Shown piece after piece: positions 1 through 7,814 of a DNA stretch of 26,732 bases. Source of the DNA: M55B112 sp040880545 (GTDB lineage Bacteria; Bacteroidota; Bacteroidia; Bacteroidales; GCA-2748055); the NCBI GenBank assembly GCA_040880545.1, contig JBBDIE010000090.1:1-26732 (forward strand), read 5' to 3'. The stretch's first letter is position 1. Every line of letters starts with the position of its first letter. The notes beneath the pieces were generated by a model. The model saw only the letters and a program-made list of their open reading frames with translations. It was not told the DNA's origin and did no database searches. The position numbers and the translations under genes are program-made.

Positions 1-105
1 TGGTTAAAAAAAGGGTCTATACGAAGAATCGACCAACGGGACCTCAAGACGGATGAGAATAACATTACGAGCTCACGAATACCGCTGAAAATAATCTATT
101 CATGA
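1..105 (+). CDS. possible C-terminal end of an upstream gene (partial)
   Basis: The reading frame starting at base 1 stays open for 34 codons and ends at TGA (103-105). The peptide ends in RIPLKIIYS. It has no recognisable domain and is too short to prove coding. It could be the tail of a gene lying mostly left of the window, or chance. The rest of the stretch up to base 181 is AT-rich and shows no hairpin or promoter that I can defend. Confidence 0.2.
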   Translation, partial: WLKKGSIRRIDQRDLKTDENNITSSRIPLKIIYS

Positions 106-181
106 GTATATCGGACATTATGGACAGCCACTTAAAAATATTATTATATTAGGGTGCCATCTAAAATTACAAAATCTTGTT

Positions 182-880
182 ATGAATCCCACGCAAATGC
201 TACAACAGTTTCTCATATTTGTTATACTCATTGCGTTTGTATCCATCCAGTCATGCAAAAAACCTCCGGTGGCTGAATTCAGCTACAGTCCGGTAGTGAA
301 TCCGGAAGCAGGTGATACCATTTTTTTTAAGAATGAATCGATTGATGTCATTGAATATGCCTGGGATTTTGGTAACGGAAAGGATTCTGAGACAGCGGAT
401 ACTTATACGTTTTATGAAACAAGGGGTAGTTACAATGTAACCCTGAAAGTCAGTAATAAGACTGGATCAGACTCATTGAGCCAATCCATTCATATTAATG
501 CTCCCACCATCATGGCCTTCTATGTATTTATGCCAGACAGTCTTACTCCATTAAGTTCGTGTAATGTATTTGTTTACGACAACAAGGAAGATTGGGAAAT
601 TTATGACAATCCGTTGTTTTCTGCTTTAACGGATGCTGAGGGATTGGCAGCGTTTCCTAACTTAGAAGATATTACCTATTATATTCTCATCTATAAACGG
701 GTTGCAGATGGTATCTATATTACCGGAGGGTTCGTAGATGGTCTTGAACTGAATGTACCCAATTATTTTGCTGTAGCTACTGAATTTTTGGCGGATAAGA
801 AAAGCCTGGATAATTTCGGTGATGATAATCGTTTAATTCGCATGAATGTGAAGAAATTTCCATCCATCGGGATGGAGTGA
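182..880 (+). CDS. PKD-domain lipoprotein of unknown function
   Basis: The 232-residue protein has a hydrophobic N-terminus ending in a lipobox-like SIQSC, so Cys25 is the probable lipidated residue and the protein is probably anchored in the outer membrane. Residues about 30-107 form a PKD (polycystic kidney disease) beta-sandwich domain, shown by the YAWDFGNG core and a closing YNVTLKVSN strand. The C-terminal ~120 residues contain a segment (about 130-170) that resembles a carboxypeptidase-regulatory or prealbumin-like fold with a LTDAEGLAAFPNL turn, but I do not recognise a family. PKD lipoproteins are common in Bacteroidota surface proteins; binding or adhesion is a guess. The gene is on the strand opposite its neighbours and ends flush against citF. 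ATG at 182 is the start; an in-frame Met6 is a possible alternative. Confidence 0.8.
   Translation: MNPTQMLQQFLIFVILIAFVSIQSCKKPPVAEFSYSPVVNPEAGDTIFFKNESIDVIEYAWDFGNGKDSETADTYTFYETRGSYNVTLKVSNKTGSDSLSQSIHINAPTIMAFYVFMPDSLTPLSSCNVFVYDNKEDWEIYDNPLFSALTDAEGLAAFPNLEDITYYILIYKRVADGIYITGGFVDGLELNVPNYFAVATEFLADKKSLDNFGDDNRLIRMNVKKFPSIGME
860..875. terminator. hairpin inside the 3' end of the PKD gene, between convergent genes
   Basis: CCATCC (860-865), loop ATCG, GGATGG (870-875) form a perfect 6-bp stem. On the plus strand a run of six Ts follows at 887-892; on the minus strand AAATTTCTT follows. The spacing to the T-run is longer than in a classic intrinsic terminator, so this is a weak candidate. 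It is nevertheless the only hairpin seen between the convergent PKD and citF genes. Confidence 0.3.
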
Positions 881-2449
881 TCAGGATTTTTTGATTTTCC
901 GGACAGTATCCAATACTGTGCCGTCAACCCATTTGATCACAGCAACAATATCATCATCGAACAATGGAGATTGAGGTATACCGCAAATTTGTTCCGCCTC
1001 ATTTTTCAGCTCTTCGATTGATTTCAGTGGTAAACCGGCATCCTTCACAGCATCCAAAAGATCTTTCCTCCCGGGATTGATTGCAATACCGCGTTCAGTT
1101 ACGATTACATCGATCAACTCCCCCGGGCCACATAGTGTGGTTACACGGTCCCTGATCACCGGTATCCGGTCGCGAAAAAGCGGGACAGGGAGGATCACCG
1201 TTTTAGAAAAAAGGCAATTCTGCCAACCTCCGATACCGTGGAGGAGGTAACCATCGGAATGGGTTACCACATTGGCATTGAAATCCAGGTCTACTTCTGT
1301 TGCTCCAAGGATCACTACATCTACCATACCCGCAAAATTCCCTTTTCCATGGTAATTGTAGCTGGTAAAAGGACTGGTCCACACGTGGTTTGGATTTTCT
1401 GCCATGGACCGTACACCTTCCAGGTCAAATGTCTGACCATCCAGAATATATTCCACCATCCCCTCCTCAAGCATGGAAACAAGATATTCATTGCTGCCTC
1501 CTCTGGCAAATCGTGCCCTGATCCTGTTTTTCTGCATAATCTGTCTGAAATATTCACCCACTGCCAGCGACGTACCTCCGGCGCCACTCTGGAAGGAAAA
1601 ACCATCCTTTATAATGTCTGCTGCCTCACAAAATTTTGCTGTTAATTCAGCCAGCCGCAGCCTGTCGGGCGATCTTGTTATTTGTGTGGTCCCTGAGACA
1701 ATCTGGTCCGTGTCTCCCAGCTTTTCTATCACCACAGTATAGTCAACGTAATTGCCTTCTATCTGCCAGGGAATACATGGAAAATCCACCAGATTGTCTG
1801 TCACGACAATTACTTTACCGGCAAACTGAGCATCGGCCAACGCAAAGCCAAGTGACCCGCAGGCAGAGTTCCCGTACAATCCATTGGCATTTCCAAATGG
1901 GTCAGCAGTGGGGGCTCCTATTACAGCGATATCTATAACTACTTCTCCATCCTGGATCGCCTGGTATCTTCCCCCGTGGGATCTGAGAACACCGGTACCT
2001 TTCATACCCCCTTCCGATACAAATTTTCCTAACGGTCCGTTCATGCTTCCTTCGATATGATGAATAGTACCATCAACCAGGTACTGAATCAGGTGTTCAT
2101 GACATGGAAAGGATGCAGATGGAAACCACCGCAGTCCTTTGATCCCCATTTGATGAGCTATATCAAAGATCATGTTGGCAAGATAATCGCCATTCCTGAA
2201 GTGGTGATGGGTGGAAATGGTCATTCCGTCCTTCAACCCTGATCTGATCAGTGCCTCCCGGAGATTTTCAACCCTTTTATCACCTCCTCCCGGATAATTG
2301 GCGCAACTGGATATTTGCGGCCCCCGGATTATTCCGTCAGGAATATGTTTTCCGATTCCTTTAAACGGAATTGCTTCTGACCCGTTCACCATGGTAGGAA
2401 CCAATCTTCCTGCTGCATTTTCAATCATATCCGTCGATGTGGGTTTCAT
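881..2449 (-). CDS. citF: citrate lyase alpha subunit (citrate CoA-transferase)
   Basis: This 522-residue protein matches the usual CitF length of about 510. In the citrate lyase complex the alpha subunit exchanges the acetyl group on the acyl carrier protein for citrate, giving citryl-ACP, which CitE then cleaves to oxaloacetate. Family features visible are the N-terminal IPFKGIGKHIPDG, the STHHHFRNGDY stretch, IGAPTADPFGNANG in the middle, FSFQSGAGGTSLAV and the C-terminal VTERGIAINPGR. The start ATG (2449) lies 2 bp after the stop of the upstream citDE gene, so the two are surely co-transcribed and probably translationally coupled. The gene is the last of the minus-strand cluster, and its stop codon abuts the stop of the convergent PKD gene. 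A citramalate lyase alpha subunit would look much the same and cannot be excluded. Confidence 0.93.
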   Translation of the reverse strand: MKPTSTDMIENAAGRLVPTMVNGSEAIPFKGIGKHIPDGIIRGPQISSCANYPGGGDKRVENLREALIRSGLKDGMTISTHHHFRNGDYLANMIFDIAHQMGIKGLRWFPSASFPCHEHLIQYLVDGTIHHIEGSMNGPLGKFVSEGGMKGTGVLRSHGGRYQAIQDGEVVIDIAVIGAPTADPFGNANGLYGNSACGSLGFALADAQFAGKVIVVTDNLVDFPCIPWQIEGNYVDYTVVIEKLGDTDQIVSGTTQITRSPDRLRLAELTAKFCEAADIIKDGFSFQSGAGGTSLAVGEYFRQIMQKNRIRARFARGGSNEYLVSMLEEGMVEYILDGQTFDLEGVRSMAENPNHVWTSPFTSYNYHGKGNFAGMVDVVILGATEVDLDFNANVVTHSDGYLLHGIGGWQNCLFSKTVILPVPLFRDRIPVIRDRVTTLCGPGELIDVIVTERGIAINPGRKDLLDAVKDAGLPLKSIEELKNEAEQICGIPQSPLFDDDIVAVIKWVDGTVLDTVRKIKKS

Positions 2450-2451
2450 GA

Positions 2452-3639
2452 TTAAATCATTTTATACTTTTTGGCCAGTAACAGGGTTCTTTCAGCACGT
2501 GCAACAACGGGTGCATCAATCATTTTACTACCCAGTGCGACAACAGCCATCCCCTTTTTCCTGGCTTCATCAAATGCATCTTTCACCTCCCTGGCCCGCT
2601 CAACTTCAGCCTCGGAAGGCTTAAATCCCTCATGTATCACCTTAATCTGTCCCGGATGTATACAGCCCATCCCCTCAAAACCCAGTGCGGATGACTCTTT
2701 TACATTTTCCAGTAACCCCTCCGGGTTTCCAACATCGGAATATACCGAATCGATGGGCTGAATTCCTGCTGCCTTGCAGGCATTTACAATCCTGCTCCGG
2801 GCATAGAATGTCTCTTTCCCACCAGCAGTTCGGGAAACACCCAAATCGGCAGTAAGGTCCTCCAGTCCAACAGCAACTGCTGCAACCCTCCCCGAAGCCG
2901 TTGCCAGTTGAAAAGCATTCTCAACACCCAAAGCACTCTCAATAATTGGCATAAGGTAAACTTCCCGTTCACTTCCCGCACTTTCAAGGGTGGATTCTAT
3001 CACCTTTTCCACTTCACGGATCTGCCAAACCTCTTCACATTTGGGTATCAGGAGAAGGTCCGTAAAATGCGGTACAACAACTGCGGCATCTTCGAGTCCC
3101 AGGGGGAGCTGATTGATCCGCACCATCCGTTCGGCACCATAAAAATTGATATTTCGCAGAACATTTCTTACCAATATCCTGGCCTCAAACTTTTTTTCCG
3201 GGGCGACCGAGTCCTCCAGATCAAGAATAATACCATCCGGTTCATGGATGCCTGCATTGATCATCATGGCAGGATTATTACCGGGAATATACAAGCGCGA
3301 CATTCTGAAACGTTCACGATGGCTTTGGGGCAGATCAGGTACTACAAAAGGGAGTAAAAATTCTTTCCTTGAATTGGAGACTTGCTTAATGGCTGCCTCC
3401 AACCGGGCAGCAATTACATGGGGTAATGCACCACTGTCTTCTATCATTACCTCCGCATCATGGATATCATAATACCGGATAATCTCATTAACCAGCTTGT
3501 GCATTGAATCGCCGTACATGGAGGCCACCTTGCTCTGTATTTCCGTTTGAATCCCACTACGGTCGGTAAGTGTAATGGTAACCCTGCAATCGGACCTTAT
3601 GCCATCACCGGCATTGCCGGCAACACCTGTTTTTTCCAT
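2452..3639 (-). CDS. citrate lyase gamma-beta fusion (CitD acyl carrier domain + CitE lyase)
   Basis: The 395-residue protein joins two normally separate subunits. Residues about 1-90 resemble CitD, the small acyl carrier protein. Ser16, in IRSDCRVTI, lines up with the serine that carries the phosphoribosyl-dephospho-CoA arm, followed by a FGD-like YGDSMHKLV and an EDSGALPHVIAARLEAA segment typical of CitD. From about residue 108 the protein is CitE, a HpcH/HpaI-type TIM barrel, with SRLYIPGNNP, DGIILDLEDSVAP, MPIIESALG, VGLEDLTADLG and GCIHPGQI motifs and an ending GSKMIDAPVV. CitE cleaves citryl-ACP to oxaloacetate and acetyl-ACP. I prefer the ATG at 3639 because it gives the usual CitD N-terminus; an in-frame TTG 27 nt upstream is possible. 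Fusion means ACP and lyase are made one to one. No citC, citX or citG lies nearby. Confidence 0.9.
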   Translation of the reverse strand: MEKTGVAGNAGDGIRSDCRVTITLTDRSGIQTEIQSKVASMYGDSMHKLVNEIIRYYDIHDAEVMIEDSGALPHVIAARLEAAIKQVSNSRKEFLLPFVVPDLPQSHRERFRMSRLYIPGNNPAMMINAGIHEPDGIILDLEDSVAPEKKFEARILVRNVLRNINFYGAERMVRINQLPLGLEDAAVVVPHFTDLLLIPKCEEVWQIREVEKVIESTLESAGSEREVYLMPIIESALGVENAFQLATASGRVAAVAVGLEDLTADLGVSRTAGGKETFYARSRIVNACKAAGIQPIDSVYSDVGNPEGLLENVKESSALGFEGMGCIHPGQIKVIHEGFKPSEAEVERAREVKDAFDEARKKGMAVVALGSKMIDAPVVARAERTLLLAKKYKMI

Positions 3640-3663
3640 GTTTAAGGATTTGTGATACCTGAA

Positions 3664-3671
3664 CAAAAATA
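3664..3671 (-). promoter_or_regulatory. possible Bacteroidota -7 box upstream of citDE
   Basis: The minus strand reads TATTTTTG, a perfect match to TAnnTTTG, about 25 nt before the citDE ATG in the 81-bp gap after the Na+-pump beta gene. No convincing TTTG -33 element was found at the expected distance. If real, it would let the citrate lyase pair be expressed apart from the decarboxylase genes. Confidence 0.35.
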
Positions 3672-3720
3672 GTCAGAGGATTCGGCAGTTCACTTTGTTA
3701 AGCTATGTTTAAGAGCAATA

Positions 3721-5025
3721 CTACCAGAGAAAACTAAGTAATATTCCTGCGGCTACTGCACTTCCAATGACTCCTGCCACATTGGGTGCCATGGCATGCA
3801 TGAGCAAATGGTTCGTCGGATCCTCTTTTAATCCAAAGTTCTGGACAACACGCGCACTATCCGGTACAGCTGAAACTCCGGCTGCCCCGATCAATGGATT
3901 TAATTTCTTTCCATCAGGCGTAAACAGGTTCATAACCTTGGCAAACAGGATTCCTCCTGCTGTGGCCACCATAAAAGACAACGCCCCCAAACCGAATATA
4001 AGCATCGATTCCGGCGTAAGAAAACGGTCGGCCTGCGTAGATGCTCCTACCGTTAATCCCAGTAGAATTGTCACAATATCGATCATGGATGTTCTGGCTG
4101 TTTCAGCCAGTCGTTTTGTCCTGGTAGATTCCTTCAAAAGATTTCCAAAAAATAGCATTCCCAGTAGTGGCAGGGAGCTCGGTGAAATAAAGGTGGTTAC
4201 TATAAGCCCGATTAAAGGAAACAGTATCTTTTCCGTTTGTGATACTGCCCTGGGTGACGACATTCTGATCACCCTTTCCTTTTTTGTTGTCATCAGCCGC
4301 ATAATAGGTGGCTGAATTACCGGAACAAGCGCCATATAGGAATAGGCTGCAATGGCAATGGGACCAATCAGGTGTTCTGCAATCCTGGATGACAGGAAAA
4401 TTGCAGTGGGACCATCTGCACCTCCAATAATCCCAATGGCTCCTGCCTCCCTCATGTCAAAACCGAGCCAGATAGCACCCAGGAAGGTGAGAAAAATCCC
4501 AACCTGGGCAGCCGCCCCAAGAAGCATGAGCCGGGGACGTGAAATAAGTGAAGAAAAATCGGTCATGGCACCAATCCCAAGAAATATCAGTGGTGGGTAA
4601 ACACCGCGCATCACACCAAAATAGAGATAATTCATTACACTGCCCTCCTGGTATATTCCTACCTGCAGGTTGACCCCATCACCCTGAAAAAATGGTATAT
4701 TTCCCATAATGATCCCTGCACCTATTGGAATCAGCAAAAGCGGTTCGTAATCGTATTTTATGGCCAGGAAAATAAAGAAGAGCCCCACAAATATCATAAC
4801 CAGGTGGCCCGTTGTAGCATTACGAATTCCGGTAAACCTGTAAAACTGCCGGAGTCCTTCCAACGCAGTTTGTCCTATGGATGTTTCCGCCTGGTTGTCT
4901 GATAAAGCCAACGGCTGTTCTTGTTCTGCAGCAGTAATGGTTTGAATATTTCCCTGGGGAAAAACTACTGTTCGCAGTAAGGCCAGGACCAAAATTACTG
5001 AAGCAATGGTAAGCAGTTTCCTCAT
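3721..5025 (-). CDS. Na+-translocating decarboxylase beta subunit (MmdB/OadB/GcdB family)
   Basis: This 434-residue polytopic inner-membrane protein is the subunit that decarboxylates carboxybiotin and exports Na+. Hallmarks are GAMTDFSSL, the highly conserved GGADGPTAIFLSS (about 201-213, with the conserved Asp204), AYSYMALVPVIQPPIMR, GAAGVSAVPDSARVVQ and MHAMAPNVAGVIGSA. The N-terminus has an extra hydrophobic segment (about 4-22) and a polar Gln/Glu-rich linker before the family core begins near residue 55. This could be a cleaved signal or an extra membrane helix. The gene sits 4 bp after the biotin carrier gene. Because the partner carboxyltransferase is of the acyl-CoA type, the complex is more likely methylmalonyl-CoA decarboxylase than oxaloacetate decarboxylase, although the beta subunit alone does not tell them apart. 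Confidence 0.93.
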   Translation of the reverse strand: MRKLLTIASVILVLALLRTVVFPQGNIQTITAAEQEQPLALSDNQAETSIGQTALEGLRQFYRFTGIRNATTGHLVMIFVGLFFIFLAIKYDYEPLLLIPIGAGIIMGNIPFFQGDGVNLQVGIYQEGSVMNYLYFGVMRGVYPPLIFLGIGAMTDFSSLISRPRLMLLGAAAQVGIFLTFLGAIWLGFDMREAGAIGIIGGADGPTAIFLSSRIAEHLIGPIAIAAYSYMALVPVIQPPIMRLMTTKKERVIRMSSPRAVSQTEKILFPLIGLIVTTFISPSSLPLLGMLFFGNLLKESTRTKRLAETARTSMIDIVTILLGLTVGASTQADRFLTPESMLIFGLGALSFMVATAGGILFAKVMNLFTPDGKKLNPLIGAAGVSAVPDSARVVQNFGLKEDPTNHLLMHAMAPNVAGVIGSAVAAGILLSFLW

Positions 5026-5029
5026 GGTA

Positions 5030-5452
5030 TCAGATGATTAATACAAGTGTATCTCCCTGTAAGACAGAATCCCCGGCATTTACTTCAATGCTTTCCACTA
5101 CCCCCTTACGATCTGCCAACACCTTGTTTTCCATTTTCATTGCTTCCATCACCATGAGTATATCTCCCTTCTGTATAATATCACCCGGACGCACAAGGAT
5201 GGAAATTATATTCCCGGGCAGGGGAGCCGTAATAGGATGTGCGTCACCGCTTTCTCTTTTCTTTATCTCGGGGTCGGATGGCTCCTTCACAGGCGGTTCA
5301 ATTACCCTGGGAGTCTTTGATGTTTTCACTTTCCTGTGTATTTCAACCTGGTAAGGAGTACCGTTGACTTCCAGTGTGGCAATATTTTCTTCTATCCCGA
5401 TTACATCAACCGCGTAATCGTTACCATGAATTGTAAATTTAAATTGTTTCAT
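5030..5452 (-). CDS. biotin carboxyl carrier subunit of the Na+-translocating decarboxylase
   Basis: The 140-residue protein has an N-terminal beta-rich segment (about 1-40), a Pro/Lys/Glu-rich flexible linker (about 41-72) and a C-terminal biotinyl domain (about 73-140). The biotin site is VMEAMKMENKV, with Lys106 as the modified residue. It shuttles carboxybiotin from the carboxyltransferase MmdA to the membrane beta subunit. The ATG at 5452 lies 6 bp after the gamma-subunit stop and the stop lies 4 bp before the beta-subunit start, so this is part of a tight operon. Length and domain order fit MmdC-type carriers, or the free-standing biotin carrier of propionyl-CoA/methylmalonyl-CoA systems in Bacteroidota. 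Confidence 0.93.
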   Translation of the reverse strand: MKQFKFTIHGNDYAVDVIGIEENIATLEVNGTPYQVEIHRKVKTSKTPRVIEPPVKEPSDPEIKKRESGDAHPITAPLPGNIISILVRPGDIIQKGDILMVMEAMKMENKVLADRKGVVESIEVNAGDSVLQGDTLVLII

Positions 5453-5458
5453 CGCAGT

Positions 5459-5824
5459 TTATATTCTGTTGAACTGGTTACGAACAGCATATATTTTTGA
5501 ACTCCAGGGAGAATAGGATTTTGAAACTTTCTTTATGGTAAGTATCCCGCTCTCTTCATCATGTAATTCCGACAGCATGATATGCAGTGCCAGGGAAATG
5601 GCTGCGGTTGTTTCGCCCGGTATGCCCAATTCCTGTTTATCGGTCTTTGATTTTCCCCTTATTTTTTGTTTCCTCCCGTAATTCATATAAATGAGTTTAG
5701 GGAGTATATTGAATAACCAGAACAACAACACCAAAGATGCAAAAACAACAACGTATCCAACCATTGCAATAACGATAGAATCAGTGGTTAGTACAGTTCC
5801 GGTAATTATCAGAAAAGGTATCAT
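5459..5824 (-). CDS. small membrane gamma/delta-type subunit of the Na+-translocating decarboxylase (OadG family)
   Basis: The 121-residue protein has one strong membrane helix (about residues 14-42) followed by a basic stretch (NYGRKQKIRGKSKTDKQE) and a soluble C-terminal domain. This layout, together with a position between the carboxyltransferase and biotin carrier genes, fits the OadG/MmdD subunit that anchors the cytoplasmic carboxyltransferase to the membrane pump. Sequence conservation in the family is low, so the call leans on context. Its ATG overlaps the mmdA stop (ATGA, 4 bp), which indicates translational coupling. Confidence 0.8.
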   Translation of the reverse strand: MIPFLIITGTVLTTDSIVIAMVGYVVVFASLVLLFWLFNILPKLIYMNYGRKQKIRGKSKTDKQELGIPGETTAAISLALHIMLSELHDEESGILTIKKVSKSYSPWSSKIYAVRNQFNRI

Positions 5825-7380
5825 AACGGTATATTTGCATGTTTTTTCGGAGGGTTCATCTCTTTCTTGGTTACCAGCGTCTGCAAACCACGGATAATAC
5901 GAAACCGTGTATTTCTCGGTTCGATGACATCATCGATATATCCATACCTTGCAGCTTCGTAAGGATTTGCAAACTTCTCATTGTATTCATTGCTTTTCTT
6001 TTCCATGAATGCCTCTTTTTCATGGGGATCTTCTATCTCCCTGAGTCTCTTTCCCTCCAGAATCTCGATTGCTCCTTTCGCACCCATTACTGCAATTTCA
6101 GCAGAAGGCCAGGCGTAATTCAGGTCTCCACGCAACTGTTTGGAACTCATAACATCATGTGCTCCACCATACGATTTTCTAAGTGTAACGGTAATCTTGG
6201 GTACAGTTGCCTCTCCGTAGGCAAACATCAGTTTGGCACCGTGTATGATAATTCCTCCGAATTCCTGTGCACTACCGGGCAGAAAACCCGGCACATCAAC
6301 AAATGTAACGATGGGGATATTAAAGCAATCGCAGAGGCGGACGAAGCGGGCTGCTTTCCGGGATCCATCAATATCAAGTACTCCGGCCATATAATTGGGT
6401 TGGTTTGCCACAATTCCCACGGGATAACCGTTTAGCTTGGCAAAACCCACAACGATATTTCTGGCATACTTACTGTGCACCTCAAGAAATTCGGCCCTGT
6501 CTACAACCAGGGAAATAATATCCATTACATCGTAAGGCTCGTTGGGATTTTCAGGGATGATTTCATTCAGATCATCTTCCCGTCTGTCGATGGGATCAGA
6601 ACATTCGGTTTGAATGGGATCTTCCAGGTTATTCTGGGGAAGAAATGAGATTAGCTTTCGTATCAGCAGCAGTCCTGCCTCTTCATTCTTAACCATAAAA
6701 TGAGAAACCCCGGATTTGGATGAGTGCATCTCTGCTCCCCCAAGAGCTTCTGTGGAAATCACCTCTCCTGTAACTGCCTTGGTTACTTTAGGGCCTGTCA
6801 CAAACATATATGAGGTTTTCTCACTCATAATAATGAAATCTGTGAGTGCCGGTGAATAAACTGCTCCTCCTGCACAAGGACCGAAAACGGCTGAAATTTG
6901 CGGGATCACTCCCGATGCCAGAATATTCCTCTCAAATATCTCTGCGTAACCTGCAAGACTCCTTACTCCTTCCTGGATTCTGGCACCTCCACTGTCGTTA
7001 ATTCCAACAACCGGGGCGCCAACTTTCATGGCCATATCCAGGATCTTGCAAATTTTCATGGCATGGGTTTCCGAAAGTGATCCTCCAAATACAGTAAAAT
7101 CCTGTGCATAGACATAGATCACCCTTCCATCTATGGTACCATGTCCCGTTACCACTCCATCTGACAGGTAAACCTCCTTTTCCAATCCAAAATCATGACT
7201 CCGGTGCATGACAAACATATCCTGTTCTTCAAAACTTCCTTCATCCAACAGGATATGTATCCGCTCCCGGGCCGTGAGTTTTCCTTTACTGTGCTGGGAT
7301 GCGATCCGCTCCTCTCCTCCGCCGTCCTTAGCCTTTTCACGCAGTTCAATTAGTTGCCTGATTTTATCAATGCTGCCCAT
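5821..7380 (-). CDS. mmdA: methylmalonyl-CoA decarboxylase alpha subunit / propionyl-CoA carboxylase beta-type carboxyltransferase
   Basis: The 519-residue enzyme belongs to the acyl-CoA carboxyltransferase (PccB/MmdA) family and transfers the carboxyl group between (S)-methylmalonyl-CoA and biotin on the carrier subunit. The two crotonase-like halves are visible. The N-half has GGGEERIASQHSKGKLTARER, AQDFTVFGGSLSE, GINDSGGARIQEG and GPCAGGAVYSP. The C-half has VDVPGFLPGSAQEFGGII and KSYGGAHDVMSSKQL, then AWPSAEIAVMGAKGA. It is not the pyruvate-carboxylase-like (5S) alpha chain of oxaloacetate decarboxylase, which argues for a methylmalonyl-CoA substrate. I use the ATG at 7380, 11 bp after the epimerase stop; an in-frame TTG lies 24 nt upstream. 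In the reverse direction the complex could act in propionate carboxylation. Confidence 0.93.
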   Translation of the reverse strand: MGSIDKIRQLIELREKAKDGGGEERIASQHSKGKLTARERIHILLDEGSFEEQDMFVMHRSHDFGLEKEVYLSDGVVTGHGTIDGRVIYVYAQDFTVFGGSLSETHAMKICKILDMAMKVGAPVVGINDSGGARIQEGVRSLAGYAEIFERNILASGVIPQISAVFGPCAGGAVYSPALTDFIIMSEKTSYMFVTGPKVTKAVTGEVISTEALGGAEMHSSKSGVSHFMVKNEEAGLLLIRKLISFLPQNNLEDPIQTECSDPIDRREDDLNEIIPENPNEPYDVMDIISLVVDRAEFLEVHSKYARNIVVGFAKLNGYPVGIVANQPNYMAGVLDIDGSRKAARFVRLCDCFNIPIVTFVDVPGFLPGSAQEFGGIIIHGAKLMFAYGEATVPKITVTLRKSYGGAHDVMSSKQLRGDLNYAWPSAEIAVMGAKGAIEILEGKRLREIEDPHEKEAFMEKKSNEYNEKFANPYEAARYGYIDDVIEPRNTRFRIIRGLQTLVTKKEMNPPKKHANIPL

Positions 7381-7391
7381 TTCGGTAATTT

Positions 7392-7793
7392 TTATTCGCT
7401 GCAAAACTCTGTTAATACCCCGAATGTTGATTTAGGATGAAGGAAACCGATTCTGAGCCCTTCAGCACCAGATCTTCCCTCCCTGTCTATCAGCTTTACT
7501 CCTTTCTCTTCAACAGCCTTCAAAGCCTCATTTACATCAGGCACAGCAAAGGCAATATGGTGGATCCCCGGCCCTTTCTTCTCAATAAATTTGCCTACAG
7601 GGCCCTTTGAATCTGTAGATTCCAGTAACTCAATCTTGGTCTCCCCTATTTTAAAAAAAGCTGTCCTGACCTTCTGATCCGATACCAACTCTATGGCATA
7701 GAGCTCTAGTCCCAGTACCTCTTGGTAGTATAAAATCGCAGCATCCAGATTCTCCACTGCGATTCCAATGTGTTCAATGTGTGTTGGCTTCAT
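7392..7793 (-). CDS. mce: methylmalonyl-CoA epimerase
   Basis: The 133-residue protein of the glyoxalase/VOC superfamily has the length and motifs of methylmalonyl-CoA epimerase, which interconverts the (R) and (S) forms of methylmalonyl-CoA. Two beta-alpha-beta-beta-beta repeats carry the metal ligands: IEHIGIAVENLD at the N-terminus, KIELLES, PGIHHIAFAVPD and a terminal GVLTEF. Cobalt or other divalent metal binding is family knowledge. It links the mutase product (R)-methylmalonyl-CoA to the decarboxylase encoded by the following genes, and it is the first gene of the cluster. ATG at 7793 is chosen over an in-frame TTG 24 nt upstream because it gives the standard N-terminus. Confidence 0.94.
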   Translation of the reverse strand: MKPTHIEHIGIAVENLDAAILYYQEVLGLELYAIELVSDQKVRTAFFKIGETKIELLESTDSKGPVGKFIEKKGPGIHHIAFAVPDVNEALKAVEEKGVKLIDREGRSGAEGLRIGFLHPKSTFGVLTEFCSE

Positions 7794-7814
7794 AATGTTA
7801 ATCGTTATTCTATA

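Noticed and set aside
1321..1605. Second minus-strand frame inside citF
   Set aside because: Out of frame with the intact 522-residue CitF and lacks a domain; not evidence for a frameshift.
3767..4315. 182-codon plus-strand open frame
   Set aside because: Lies wholly antisense to the well-supported Na+-pump beta gene and has no recognisable domain; an open shadow frame.
5839..6435. 198-codon plus-strand open frame
   Set aside because: Antisense to mmdA, with Cys-rich low-quality sequence and no family; the opposite strand is clearly coding.
7381..7404. Upstream TTG start for mmdA
   Set aside because: It would overlap the mce stop and add eight residues foreign to the family; the ATG at 7380 fits the family N-terminus.
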